NCBI RefSeq assembly: GCF_050624435.1
Contig: NC_134547.1
Coordinates: 32,885,419 to 32,949,418 of the forward strand
Reading direction: 5' to 3'
Source: Tenrec ecaudatus
Lineage: Eukaryota; Chordata; Mammalia; Afrosoricida; Tenrecidae
DNA length: 64,000 nucleotides
Part shown: one piece after another, positions 45,380 through 55,649 of the stretch
Layout of the letters: each line of letters begins with the position of its first letter
Numbering within the stretch: the first letter of the stretch is position 1
The notes under the pieces: model-generated
What the model saw: only the letters and a program-made list of their open reading frames with translations
Databases searched by the model: none
Told to the model about the DNA's origin: nothing
Translations under genes and position numbers: made by a program

Positions 45380-46387
45380 AAGCTGAGTCTATTTCAAAAG
45401 ATTACGATGAACGACGTTAGGCTTTAAACACCCAGGCATCTCCAATGGGATAAAATTAGCCTTGTCACGAGGCAACTGCAGTCCAGCTGGTGCAGCCCGG
45501 AGGACGCGGGCGGCAGCCTCTCCCCGTCCCTTCCGACTGGGTGAAACCTCCCTTGCCGCAGACCCCTGCCTGTGGGTCCTCTGGGGCCAGGAGGCGTGTG
45601 TCAAGGGATCACAGGCTCCTTGCTTGGGTGGGGAAACTGAGGCCCAGATCAGGGAAGCCCCTTGCTCCTGTCAGCCTGCTGTCTCCCCTGGTCCCTTCCC
45701 CTGTGGCTGCCCAAAGCTCTCTGCCCTCCTCCCAGCTGTCCAGCCTAGCATAACCAGCCTCCTAGGGGTCTTGTCACCCCTGGCCACCTCCCTGGAGTGC
45801 CCAACTTCCAACTCGCCCCGCCCCCCACCTTACTTCCCTGCCCTTTATAAATATGCATCAGGCAGGAGAGATGGGGGGCCTCTTTTTGAGGTAAAATTAA
45901 CCACAATGACAAGCTTAGTTATTCATGCAAGCCATCAGTCTGCTCTCCCTGATTATGCAGGTCGCACACTGCGTATCTGAGTGGCCGCGCACGCTCATCA
46001 AAGGCGCCATCGGGCAGCGAGCGGAGCCTGGTACCGCCCGGCCCGCCGGGCCCACCACGCCCGCGCCTTTGTACTCCGGCTGAGCCCCGGTGCAGGCGGC
46101 TGGACCGCCCTCCTCCCTCTGCCGGCGCCGGCTCCTGACGCAGAGACCCCTCCACGCTGTATTTTAAAGGATTAATTAACCTTGTGAGATTGGCAGGGAA
46201 AACTCCACCTGGCTATCTACTGCATGAAAGCACCCGCTCCCGGAGTATTTTAAGCTCACAGTGCAGACCATATGGTATTTCAAAGAGCAGAAGTTGAAAG
46301 TACAGCGCATATTTATTTCTTCCACAGAGAGCATTAAAGAGGTTTAAGTATTTTATTAAAGCCTAGTTGTGCGGGTTTGCGTGTGTG

Positions 46388-46421
<34 letters not shown>

Positions 46422-46680
46422 AAGCAAGCGGAAATATATTTCATGCACAGAAAATAAATTACACAGATTTATTTTCATCTCTCAGCCAACCCACCCCATA
46501 GCAACAGTGGAAAGTTGGTCTATGTAAACTTGAGAAAACAAGAAATATTTTATCAAGTCATCTCAATTTATGGCTACTGCCAATTTCTACTCTCTTGTCT
46601 GAGACGAGAATAGTCCCCTCCGTGCAGGACTGCAGAGCAGAAGGGAAGGGGGACAGGGCTGAGGCACTGAGGGTGACCTT
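45380..46680. promoter_or_regulatory. non-repetitive GC/AT mosaic, candidate regulatory or conserved noncoding region
   Basis: No transposon is recognised for about 1.3 kb, unusual here. A CpG-rich core at 45980-46140 is flanked on both sides by AT-rich segments with TAAT-type sites: 'ggtaaaattaaccacaatga' at 45890, 'ctccctgattatgcaggtcg' at 45944, 'aaaggattaattaaccttgt' at 46166 and 'aagtattttattaaagccta' at 46345. This pattern fits a developmental enhancer or an alternative promoter. Function is inference only. Confidence 0.3.
46379..46421. repeat. (GT)n microsatellite
   Basis: About 21 GT units with one GC interruption. Confidence 0.95.
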
Positions 46681-46689
46681 GTGGCCCCA

Positions 46690-46860
46690 CATCCTGCCCT
46701 CACCAGGCAGAAGTTCAAGCCCAGGGCCACCCCAGCCTGGTGCTGAGGTACTTAATCTTTCGGAACCTTGGTTTCTTCACTCTGCCAACACTGATGTCAC
46801 AGGGCTGTTATGAGAATGAAATGGGGACAATATCTACTTAGCCCAGTGGCCAACGGTGAG
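46690..46860 (+). mobile_element. MIR SINE
   Basis: 'gaaccttggtttcttcactc' then 'acagggctgttatgagaatg' is the MIR 3' core in plus orientation. Confidence 0.75.
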
Positions 46861-46879
46861 AAAGACATAACTGCTGTAG

Positions 46880-47460
46880 GTATCTGCTGCTTGTATCCCA
46901 TCAGCATCCTGTCTCCTGCCCTGCATTCTTCTCCTACCGGGAGTCCCTTTTCTCTCTCTCCCAGGGGTTTTTTCGCTCAACACCATGGAGCTCATGCCAT
47001 TTCTAAATATAGGGGCGATGATGCGATCAGTTGGAGCCCTGAATCTCCTTGGCTTCAGTGACTGGCTCAGGACTGGGCACATACATGACTCAACATGGGC
47101 CAGTAACACTCAATCCTGAGACTTGCTGAAATTATTGGTCATAAGTCTCTCTCTTCCCTTGAAACACTTGCTAAATGTGGAGGATGTGAACCTCGATCTC
47201 ACTACCAGCCTATTTATGGGCAAAAAACTGGAGACAGGAAAGCCCAAGGCAAAAGTGGTATCTATCCAATGGCCAATTTACCTATTCCTACTAGGGACAG
47301 AAATTGACATTCTAAAAATAATGAAAGTTGGAAAAGAAAATATATACAGTAGGCAACTGGTCAGGTTCAGTTATCCAGGGACCTTACTGTTTTCCTGTTT
47401 TCTCTTGACCTGATCAAGATAGGTGAGAACTAGCTAATTATGCATCCTTTGCTTATCCGT
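46880..47460. other. unassigned, includes an old repeat-like phrase
   Basis: The 'gactggctcaggactgggca' phrase near 47060 relates it to 41400-41690. No gene recognised. Confidence 0.4.
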
Positions 47461-47469
47461 TTGTCGTAC

Positions 47470-48891
47470 TTTGTTGGCTTGTGTGTTGCTGTGATGCTGG
47501 AAGGTGTGTCACAGGTATTTCAAATGCCAGCAGAGCCACTCATAGGGAACAGGTTTCAGTGGAGCTTCTGATCTAAAAACAGACAACAAAGAAGGGCTCG
47601 GGTGGCCACTGAAAGCCTTATGCAAAGCTTTGAAACACTGTCAGATGATGAAGTTCTAATGAATTTCCAGAACATTGCTGTAAACAGTACCTGAGTATAG
47701 GCCTGTCATGTCAGAAGGCACTCAAAATGTGACTGAAGAGGAGTGTTTTCACAAAGGAGCCAACCATGGTGATGTGAACGGGGTAGTGAGTGGAGCCTTC
47801 GGGACCATCATTTGCTGATGGGGCAAAACTCAAGGTAAGACGAAACAGCTGTAAAAAATCTTATACTCAGAAGTTGGAATGTATAAAATATGAATTTAGG
47901 AAAATTGGAAATCATCAAAAATGAAATAGAATGCAGAAAGATTGATATCCCAGACATTAGTAAGGTGAAATGGACTGGTACTGGCCATTTTGAAGCAGAA
48001 AATCATATAGTTTGCTATGCTGGGAATATTACAATCAAGAGGAACGGGGTTGCATCCATAGTCAAAAAGGACATTTCAAGATCTATTTTTGAAGTACAGT
48101 AGAGTCTATGACAGCATTATATCTATCTACCCTCAAGAAAATCCAATCAATATATGTAACTATTATTCAAATTCATGTACCAACCACAAAATTAAGTGAT
48201 GAAGAAATTGAAGAATACTACCAATGTCTTCAGCTGAAATTGATCAAACCTGCAATCAAGATGCACTGCTAATTATTGGTGATTGGAATGCAGAAGTTGG
48301 AAACAAAGAAGAAGGTACAGTAGTTGGAAAATATGGTCTTTCTTGGTGATAGAAACTAAGCTGCATGATAGAATCTCATGGCACCAATGACTTGCTCATA
48401 GCAAATACCTTTATTCAATAATCTAATGACTGTATACAAGGACTTCTTCAGATGGAATATAGAGAAGTCGAATTGAAGAGCTTATTGTGATGACGTATAT
48501 ACAACTCTTTTATAAAAGTGACTTAACCATGGAAGTGTATGATATGTGAATAGCATATGAAGAAAGCAACTTGATCAATGGGTACCATGAATGAAGGGGA
48601 AAGAATTGCTACTAAAGGGGCATTGAGTTTATGTTAATTGTGGTAGAATAATTTGAAAGGGGATATCAATAATGACTGTACAACATGAAGCGTACAATCA
48701 ATGGCACTGAAGAAGTTGTGAACATGAACATGAAGAAGTTGTGGAATTCGAGAATATTTTGTTGTGTATATTTTTGGCACAATTAGAAAGAAAAATAATT
48801 ACATGAGTAAGAATGAATACAAGGAAGAAAAAATGTTCTAGAATTTAATATGGTGATAGTTGTATTAAAACACATCCACGAGAGTCCATAT
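47470..48891 (+). mobile_element. RTE-type LINE, 5' and endonuclease region (part 1 of a split element)
   Basis: Begins near 'gtgttgctgtgatgctggaa' and reads into an apurinic-endonuclease-like domain. The frame 47890-48102 contains LEIIKNEIECRKIDI, KWTGTGHFEAENHIV and RNGVASIVKKDISRS, and further on (out of frame) a block like LLIIGDWNAEVGNKEEG. This is the endonuclease of RTE/BovB-type LINEs, which nicks the target DNA. Many frameshifts and stops. Homology breaks after 'cacgagagtccat' at the LTR and resumes beyond the provirus at 56447. Confidence 0.9.
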
Positions 48892-49211
48892 TAATAGGTC
48901 TGGCTGAATGTAAGAGGGAGCCTGGCCAAGTCAAGAAGCTCACTCTCATACTTCCTGATCACACCCTAGACTCTCTCCACCCCCACACCTTCTCACATGT
49001 GCCAAAAGTCACCCCTGCCTCATCCAAATGTACCAATCAGAAGACTATATGGTGTTCTCTCACCCCTAGACACCAGTCTCCACCCCGAAGAGCATATTTG
49101 TCCCCTCCTCCTTTGGGTTGGTGATACACCAATTGTGGAATAGCCCGGCAGACTTCACGTCCCAATAAAGCCTGTTACTTGATGCCTGTGTTTCAGCCCA
49201 TTTGTGCATCA
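48892..49211 (+). mobile_element. 5' LTR of provirus B
   Basis: About 320 bp, matching 56121-56446 throughout ('taataggtctggctgaatgt', 'ccaccccgaagagcatattt', 'aataaagcctgttacttgat'). A polyadenylation signal AATAAA lies at 49164-49169. The left border is TAATAGG rather than TG, perhaps from mutation of TGATAGG. Numerous differences between the two LTRs show that the provirus is old. Confidence 0.85.
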
Positions 49212-49212
49212 T

Positions 49213-49231
49213 TTAGTGTGTAAACCCAGGA
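49213..49231 (+). promoter_or_regulatory. candidate primer-binding site, tRNA-Phe type
   Basis: TTAGTGTGTAAACCCAGGA lies two bases after the LTR end and aligns with a tRNA-Phe primer-binding site (TTGGTGCCGAAACCCGGGA) with a few changes. This would place the provirus near the ERV-F type of class I elements. Confidence 0.5.
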
Positions 49232-50062
49232 GGGCGCAGTGCCAGAACTGTGACAACCCTCTCTTGGGTCAATTGACCTCTTGGCCTCCTTTCCTGGACC
49301 AGCCAAAGCGAGTATCTTCCAGGGACCCTCTCTGCTTGCCAATTCAGACTCTGCATCCACACACTGGCTGATTCTGGATGAGTGTCTATTTGGTTCCCTT
49401 CCTCAAGTCCACTGCCATCTCTCTACAGTCTTTCAGAAAGGTCCCCATTCTGAAATCCTGGTACCAGGTCGGTGGACTCTCCACCCTTTGAGCTTGGGCC
49501 ACACTCAGGGTGGGGACACCCTCCTGACCTGCTTCCCACTCTCTACTCCTTTCTCAGGATCTGGAGTCTGACAGACTCAACAAGGATGCTCCTTGGGCCA
49601 TCTTTCCTCTTGGGAGCTCAAATTTCATTTACCCTCCCACCATGAAAAGCACTCAACCCAGGCCACCCTGAACTTCGCCTCTAGGTGAATTTTAAACCTC
49701 TGGTCCATAGCCAGAGATTACACCTCAATGCCTTATCCTTTTTTGTGTCCAATCAGATTTGGTCTCAATACAAATTAGACAATGACTCAAAATGTCCAGA
49801 AAACTGCTTTATTTTAACATCGTCTAGGACCTTGATAATTGTTGTAAACATAACAGCAAGTACTTAGAAGTTCCCTATGTTCAGGCTTTTTTCCACCTCT
49901 GCTCTCATCCCTCTCTGTGGCAAACCTGCCCTACTTCCCAATTCCTGCTGGCTCAGGAGATGCCCCCTTTCCCAGACAATGAATCTACCTTCAATCTGTT
50001 CGATCATGCCCCTCCGCCACACCATGCCTGCTCCTTCTCTTCCTCCTCCATCTGCTCCAGTT
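49232..50062 (+). other. provirus B leader, no clear coding
   Basis: Sequence between the primer-binding site and the PPIA retrocopy. It is C/T-rich and probably leader and matrix region, but no motif is certain. Confidence 0.4.
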
Positions 50063-50077
50063 CTCATCTCACTTCTT
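50063..50077 (+). repeat. target-site duplication, left copy (PPIA retrocopy)
   Basis: CTCATCTCACTTCTT recurs exactly at 50900-50914. Confidence 0.95.
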
Positions 50078-50899
50078 TTTTTTTAATTGTTTATCTTTTA
50101 TTTCATAATCATAAACTTAACTCTGCTTTCCAGCTGGACTCAGGGAGATTAAGGAAAGTAGGACACTCGAAGAACTGGAGTGAGAGCACAAGATTAACCG
50201 ATACTGCAATCGCTTCTCGGCCTTTTGGCTAAGATCAAGTGTAAACGATACTGCAAGCACACTGGGAATAGAAGGGTGATTTCCCAAGCTACACAAGGAA
50301 TGGTCTGGTGCTTAAGATGAAACAGAAAATTCTGATCACATTTAATAAGAGTTGTCCACAGTCAGCAATGGTGATCTTCTTGCTGGTCTTGCCATTCTTG
50401 GAACCACAACGCTCCATGGCTTCCACAATGTTCATGCCTTCTTTCACCTGACCGAAGACCACGTGCTTGCCATCCAACCATTCAGTCTTAGCGGTGCAGA
50501 TAAAAAACTGGGAACCGTTCGTATTGGGTCCAGCATTTGCCATAGACAGGATGCCAGGACCTATGTGCTTCAGGATGAAGTTTTCATCTTCAAATTTCTC
50601 TCCATAGATGGACTTGCCACCAGTGCCATTATGGCGTGTGAAGTCACCACCCTGGCACATAAACCCTGGAATGATTCTGTGGAAGCAGGAAACTTTGTAA
50701 CCAAAACCTTTCTCCCCAGTGCTCAGAGCACAGAAGTTTTCTGCTGTCTTTGGAACTTTGTCTGCAAACAGCTCGAAAGAAACGCGGCCGAGGGGCTCGC
50801 CGTCGGCGGCTATGTCGAAAAACACAGTAGGGTTAAGCATGGCTGGGCACAGCAGGACCAGACAAGACTACAGGTTCAGGCGGCGGCATCTGCAAAGCC
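50078..50899 (-). pseudogene. PPIA: PPIA retrocopy (cyclophilin A), nearly intact
   Basis: The parent encodes a cytosolic peptidyl-prolyl cis-trans isomerase that binds cyclosporin. The copy is intronless, has 5'UTR, a 183-codon open frame from ATG at 50840 to 50289, 3'UTR, an AATAAA at 50102-50097 (minus) and an A run, and is bounded by an exact 15-bp duplication. The first 164 codons follow cyclophilin A without frameshift. The active-site blocks [30 protein letters not shown] and [11 protein letters not shown] keep the catalytic Arg, Phe, Gln, Trp and His. Differences from the usual protein include ENFCALS (Arg to Cys), YKVSCF (Gly to Val), and MERCGS (Phe to Cys). At the end the normal ...GQLE stop is lost by a small change, adding 19 foreign residues. 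Expression is unknown; most such copies are silent, so I call it a pseudogene while noting the open frame. Confidence 0.92.
50199..50256 (+). ncRNA. RNU2: U2 snRNA 5' fragment, retroposed, with target-site duplications
   Basis: Bases 50209-50243 are identical to the first 35 nt of U2 snRNA, starting ATCGCTTCTCGGCCTTTTGG. The rest of U2 is absent. The flanks carry CGATACTGCAA at 50199-50209 and 50246-50256, an 11-bp duplication. The PPIA 3'UTR continues on both sides, so this piece inserted into the retrocopy, antisense to it. U2 base-pairs with the branch point in the spliceosome; this stub lacks the branch-point-recognition region, Sm site and 3' hairpins and cannot function. 3'-truncated snRNA copies are a known class of retropseudogene. 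Confidence 0.95.
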
Positions 50900-50914
50900 C
50901 TCATCTCACTTCTT
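50900..50914 (+). repeat. target-site duplication, right copy (PPIA retrocopy)
   Basis: Exact repeat of the 15-mer at 50063-50077. Confidence 0.95.
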
Positions 50915-52160
50915 ATAGTCCTCCTCCAGTCTTGTCCCTGGCCCCTCGACTCTTACCGCCTCCTCCAACCCACCATTTTTCGACCCATTATTTTCTGATC
51001 CGCCATCTTCTCCTCCATTCTTCTTCTTTGCCAGCTTCCTTCCTGTTGCCACCATCTTCTACGCTATTTCCCTTCTCCCCTCTGCCGCCATCTTCTCGAT
51101 CACTCACGCATTCATGCTCATCCTTTCCCTGCTCAAAAGCCTCTTCCATATATCTGAAATTTCCACCTTCAGACCCTGCCCACTTCTCCTTCTCCATGAG
51201 GGCCAGGAGCTGAGGGACTCATTAGAGTACATACCCCTTTTTTTCTTTCTGACCTTCTGGTTCTCAAAAAATGTCTGACTCATACACTTATGTTAAAGAG
51301 TTCAGATATCTCACTCAGTCTTATGATCTTACCTAGGAGGAAATTTATATTATTCTTACAACTACTCCATCCCCTGAAGACAGGGAGAGGGTTGGGGCAA
51401 TGGCCCAGTAGAGAGGCAATGACATTCATGCCCAGAACCAGAATAAACCAGTAGGCACCGATACAGTTCCCTGAGACCCTAACTGGAATGATCAACCTGG
51501 TCATGGGAACCACACTCTCCTAGATGGCTTGGTTATATGTCCAAAAGATGGCAAATAAAGCAGTCAATTATAACAAAATTAGAGAAATCCTTCAAGCCCC
51601 CAAAGAAAATCCTGCCCAATTTTTATCCTGCCTCTTGAAGGTTTTCCATAAGTTCACCAGGGTTGACCCCTCAACACCTGCTGGCACCACTTTACTTCAC
51701 TCACATTTTATCTCCCAATCAGCTCCTGACATTAAGAAAAAGCTTAAAAAACTAAGAAGGTCCTCAAATTCCACAATAAGACCTTCTAAGTGCAGCCTTT
51801 GAAGTTTTCAATAATATGGAGGAACAAGAAAAATTAGACAAATGAGAAAGAGACAAAACTAAATAACAGATGCTAGCTGATGTCATTCAGGATGAAATGA
51901 GTAAATCCAAACCAATAAACAATGGCCCACATATGGGTAAGCCACCCGGACTCTAATTCAAATGTTCCCAGATGGGACATTGGCCATATGAATGCCCTAA
52001 TCCTCATCCCCTGCAAAAGCTATGCCCACACTTCAAACAAGGAGGACACTGGGGTATTGACTGACCTTTGTGCCAGAGGGTGGGAAGGATACTCTCTTCC
52101 AAAACACCACCGGAGCAACCAGATCAAGATGCCTCCTTGTCAGGGCTTCTAGGTTTGGCC
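50915..52160 (+). pseudogene. provirus B gag remnant (matrix, capsid, nucleocapsid)
   Basis: A proline-rich C/T-rich stretch to about 51200 is followed by capsid. The clearest piece is the frame 51524-51802, with NYNKIREILQAPKENPAQF and SAPDIKKKLKKLRRS, the C-terminal capsid text of class I Gag including the major homology-like region. Around 51970-52060, in shifting frames, a zinc-knuckle-like segment (Cys, GHW, Cys-Pro) marks nucleocapsid. Stops and frameshifts occur throughout. Gag would form the particle core; this one is dead. Confidence 0.8.
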
Positions 52161-52199
52161 ATAGAGGATTGACGGCCCCCATGGAGAGCACCCCATCAC

Positions 52200-52433
52200 G
52201 AGCCCAGGGCAATGATCTCAGGTAAGCCTATTTGTTTTCATTTTGGACTTGGAGGCCACTTATCCAACACTACCTGAATATTCAGGACAGACTTCCCTAG
52301 CCCCACCACTATTGTAGGAGTCTCAGGTATAGTCTCACAAACCCTCATTACCTGGCCACTCTTATGTAGTCTTTATAATGTACAATTCTGACACCAGTTT
52401 CTAGTCATTCCACAATGCCCTGTCCCCTTACTG
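52200..52433 (+). pseudogene. provirus B protease remnant
   Basis: In mixed frames the text includes a segment like LEATYPTLPEYSGQTSLA, and later VIPQCPVPLLGSD before the L1 insertion. This is the layout of class I protease after the active site. The Asp-Thr-Gly triad itself is not intact: the position expected for it reads about 'tttggacttggaggccactt'. The last part (about 53002-53030) lies beyond the L1. Confidence 0.65.
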
Positions 52434-52448
52434 GGCAGCGATATTCTT
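52434..52448 (+). repeat. target-site duplication, left copy (L1 in protease)
   Basis: GGCAGCGATATTCTT; partner GGCAGAGATATTCTT at 53002-53016, 14 of 15 identical. Confidence 0.85.
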
Positions 52449-53001
52449 TTTTTGTTTGTTTGCTTTGTTTTAATCATTTTATTTGGGGTTCTTACAGCTC
52501 TCATCACAATCCATACAAACATCCATTGTGTCAAGCACATTTGTACATATGAGCACTGCATTTTTTTTAACATTTTATTAGGGGGTCATACAACTCTTAT
52601 CACAATCCATACATATACATACATCAACTGTATAAAGCACATCTGTACATTCTTTGCCCTAATCATTTTCAATGCATTTGCTCTCCACCCAAGCCCTTTG
52701 CATCAGGTCCTCTTTTTTTTCCCCTCCCTCCCAACTCCCCCCTCCCTCATGAGCCCGTGATAATTTATAGATTGTTATTTTGTCATATCTTGCCCTATCC
52801 AGAGTCTCCCTTCCCTCCCTTCTCTGCCGTCCATCTCCCAGGGAGGAGGTCACATGTGGATCCTTGTAATCAGTTCCCCCTTTCTAACCCACTCACCCTC
52901 TACTCTCCCAGTATCGCCCCTCACATCCCTGGTCCTGAAGGTATCATCCACCCTGGATTTCCTGTGCCTCCAGCTCCCATATGCACCAGTGTACAACCTC
53001 A
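52449..53001 (-). mobile_element. L1 3' ends, two adjoining pieces
   Basis: Piece 1 (about 52449-52560) starts with a T-rich tail and 'atcattttatttggggttct'. Piece 2 (about 52561-53001) restarts with its own T run and 'acattttattagggggtcat' and runs to 'caccagtgtacaacctc'. Both lie in minus orientation. Either piece 2 inserted into piece 1 or the two were joined during one event. The pair is bracketed by the duplication at 52434-52448 and 53002-53016. Confidence 0.85.
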
Positions 53002-53016
53002 GGCAGAGATATTCTT
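53002..53016 (+). repeat. target-site duplication, right copy (L1 in protease)
   Basis: GGCAGAGATATTCTT; see 52434-52448. Confidence 0.85.
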
Positions 53017-53035
53017 ACTAAATTCAAAACAGTAG

Positions 53036-53152
53036 TACCATATATACTCGTGTATAAGCCAAGTTTTTCAGCACATTTTTAATGCAGTTTTTGTGGCAAA
53101 ATTAGGTGCCTCAGCTGATATTCGTGTGGTTTATACTCAAGTATATATGGTA
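53036..53152. mobile_element. palindromic MITE, 117 bp
   Basis: The left end TACCATATATACTCGTGTAT and right end (reverse-complemented) TTACCATATATACTTGAGTA form terminal inverted repeats of about 25 bp. TA dinucleotides lie at the borders. The interior 'aagtttttcagcacattttt' is AT-rich and partly self-complementary. No coding. Family unnamed by me. Confidence 0.75.
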
Positions 53153-53199
53153 ACTTTTTATTTATTGGTGCCTCTCAAGCTCCAAACTTGTTACTTCTC

Positions 53200-54145
53200 T
53201 TACAAGCCGCACCAAACACTCTCCTTGCCTCCATCTCCCCTGAAGCCAAAAATATCTACTTATAATTGTAAATTAGACTACTATTTTACTATTTGACTAT
53301 GGTCTCTTGTGCTTACATTAGTAGGCGGACAACAGACACCCCTCTGCCCCCGTGACTGTCATGGGCCTCCCGCACTCCTGGATGTCTGGCACAACATCAT
53401 ATTTTAAATATCATGGAGTCTTTCCTGGTAACTATGTAAAACCCTTGCATTTCCATAAGTGCTGGGGAGGCAGTAGTGAGTTTTGGATGGGCAGAAGAAT
53501 AAAATTTTCAGTAGGAACAAACCAATCAGGTGTCCTACAATTCTTGGCCATCATATTTTTTGGTTCTATGAACAATCAGTATGGAACAAGATGTCGGTAT
53601 GGCAAATATGGAACCAAAAGAGCTTAGGGGAAGGCCTAACACAGAACCAAACCATTAAACAAATAGCACAAACTGGCATCAAAAGACTTGAGCCAGCCAA
53701 AACCCCAGCTCCCTACAAACCAATAAATTTAGTCATACTCAGACAAATAGCACAACAAGCTTTCAGACATTGATTTCATCTCTTCTTAACACCACCCACC
53801 AACTTCTTAAACAAAATCATGTTCACCACATTGTTGCTTATACCTCTCCCTCCAACATGTCCAATTCCATTTTTAATGGAACCAAGACAATCAAAACACC
53901 CTCTACCATCAGACCAATAGCCATCAAAGTACTTCTCTTTTCCAATCAAGACACTGTCTGCCTCCTGGCCCCTAAAGGATTGCAACCTATAGGAAATGTC
54001 TCTACCATGTCTTGTAGTCAGCCCATTCTTTGGCCAAATACTGAGGCTCAATGCTCCTCACCTGGAATATTTTTCCTATGTGACACATTTTTCCACACAT
54101 GTCTATGGGCTAACTGGACAGCACTATGCATCCAAATCTTTCCTA
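53200..54145 (+). pseudogene. provirus B env surface-unit remnant
   Basis: Read in several frames, the region starts with a hydrophobic leader-like stretch near 53300 and continues through a Cys- and Trp-containing part (53380-53630) with TNQSGVLQ. The frame 53770-54357 holds LLNTTHQLL and WANWTALC. These belong to class I env surface units. The SU-TM boundary is cut by the SPIN-like element. Frameshifts separate the pieces. Confidence 0.7.
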
Positions 54146-54340
54146 CGCTAGACCAGTCATTCTCAACCTATCTAATGCCGCGACCCTCATGTTGTGGTGA
54201 CTCCCCAACCATAAAATTATTTTCGTTGCTACTTCATAACGGTAATTTTGCTACTATTATGTATCACGTAACCCCTATGAAAGGATCATTTGACCCCCAA
54301 AGAGGTCACAGTCCACAGGTTGAGAACCGCTGCTCTAGAC
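54146..54340 (-). mobile_element. SPIN-like non-autonomous hAT element with TSD, copy 2
   Basis: Element 54154-54332 opens CAGTCATTCTCAACCTATCT and closes CACAGGTTGAGAACCGCTG. Its interior is the reverse complement of copy 1 ('accataaaattattttcgtt', 'gtaattttgctactattatg'). Flanking 8-mers CGCTAGAC (54146-54153) and CTCTAGAC (54333-54340) match at 7 of 8, with TA at the centre as in Buster-type hATs. Confidence 0.85.
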
Positions 54341-54640
54341 ATAACTTTCTTAAATGAATAAGACATGGAAAACACCATACAAAAATACAAATCTGAATCT
54401 CCTCCCCAAAATTCCTAGAGATGCAAAATAGCAGTGGTAGCGTCTATCCTTATTAGAACTAGCATAAGGTCAGCTCTGGGAACTGGAGTTGGAGCCATTG
54501 GACTTGCTACTCATTTTCACTACAAACTATCAAGAGACTTTAGCGTTGATATGGAAAAAATAGGAGACACTCCTTTAATACTACAAACACAAATTAATTC
54601 CCTAGAAAGTGTTACACTACACAATAGATGGGCTCCTTCC
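54341..54640 (+). pseudogene. provirus B env transmembrane-unit remnant, first part
   Basis: The frame 54434-54655 reads SALGTGVGAIGLATHF, KLSRDFSVDMEKIGD and LQTQINSLESVTLHNR. This is the fusion-peptide-like Gly/Ala-rich stretch followed by the heptad-repeat helix of class I retroviral TM proteins. It stops at the L1 insertion and resumes at about 55650. Confidence 0.85.
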
Positions 54641-55640
54641 CGACACAATCACTGAAGACAGAGCAGGTGCATAAGCAAATGTGGTGAAGAAAGCTGATGG
54701 TGCCCAGCTATCAAAAGAGATAGCATCTGGGGTCTTAAAGGCTTAAAGGTAAAAAAGAGCCCATCTAGCTCAGAAGCAACAAAAACCACATGGAAGAAGC
54801 ACACCAGCCTGCATGATCACGAACTGCCAAAGGGATCAGTTATCAGGCATCAAAGATGCATATCATTATGTGCTCACCTCCCCGATACAATCACACCAGC
54901 CTGTCTGATCACAAGGTGTTGAAGGAATCAGATATCAGGCGTCATCAGAACAACAACAAAAAACTCATATCATTGTGAATGAGGGGGAGTGTGGAGACCC
55001 AAAACCCATCTGTAGGCAACTAGACATCCCTTATGGAAGGTTCATAGGAAAGAGACGAGCAAGTCAGGGTGCAGTGTAGCAACAATGAAACATAGAACTT
55101 TCCTCTAGTTCCTAAATGCTCCCCCCACCCCACTATCACGATCCCAATTCTACCTTACAAATCTGGCTAGACCAGAGGATGTACACTGGTACAGATAGGA
55201 ACTGGAAACACAGGGAAACCAGGACGGATGATCCCTTCAGGACTGGTGGTGTGAGTGGCAATACTGGGAGGGTAGAAAGAAGAGGGGGGGGTGGAAAGGG
55301 GCAACCAATCACAAGGATCTACATATAACCTCCTCCCTGGAGGCTGAACAATAGAAAAGTGGGTGAAGGGAGACGTTGGACAGGGTAAGATATGACAAAA
55401 TAATAATTTATAAATTATCAAGGGTTCAAGAGGGAGGGGAAGCAAGAAAGGATGGGGGAAATGAGGAGCTGAGCCAGGGGCTTAAGTGGAGAGCAAATGT
55501 TTTGAGAATGATGATGGCAATGAATGTACAAATATGCTTTACACAAATGATGTGTGTACAGATTGTGATAAGAGTTGTATGAGCCCCTAATAAAATGATT
55601 TTTTTTAAAAAACTGCACTTCAGTGAGTAGTGCAACTCAA
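54640..55640 (+). mobile_element. young L1 3'UTR inserted in env TM
   Basis: Colinear from 'cgacacaatcactgaagaca' through 'gtgaatgagggggagtgtgg', 'gatcccttcaggactggtgg' and 'gttgtatgagcccctaataa' then 'aatgatt' with an A-rich tail, followed by a second A run near 55640. Possible target duplication AATAGRTG at about 54620 and 55652. Confidence 0.92.
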
Positions 55641-55649
55641 AAAAAAAAA

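Noticed and set aside
50209-50243. Functional U2 snRNA gene
   Set aside because: Only the first 35 nt are present, with no snRNA promoter elements, and it is flanked by target-site duplications.
50352-50918. 188-codon open frame antisense to the PPIA copy
   Set aside because: Shadow frame of the conserved cyclophilin coding strand.
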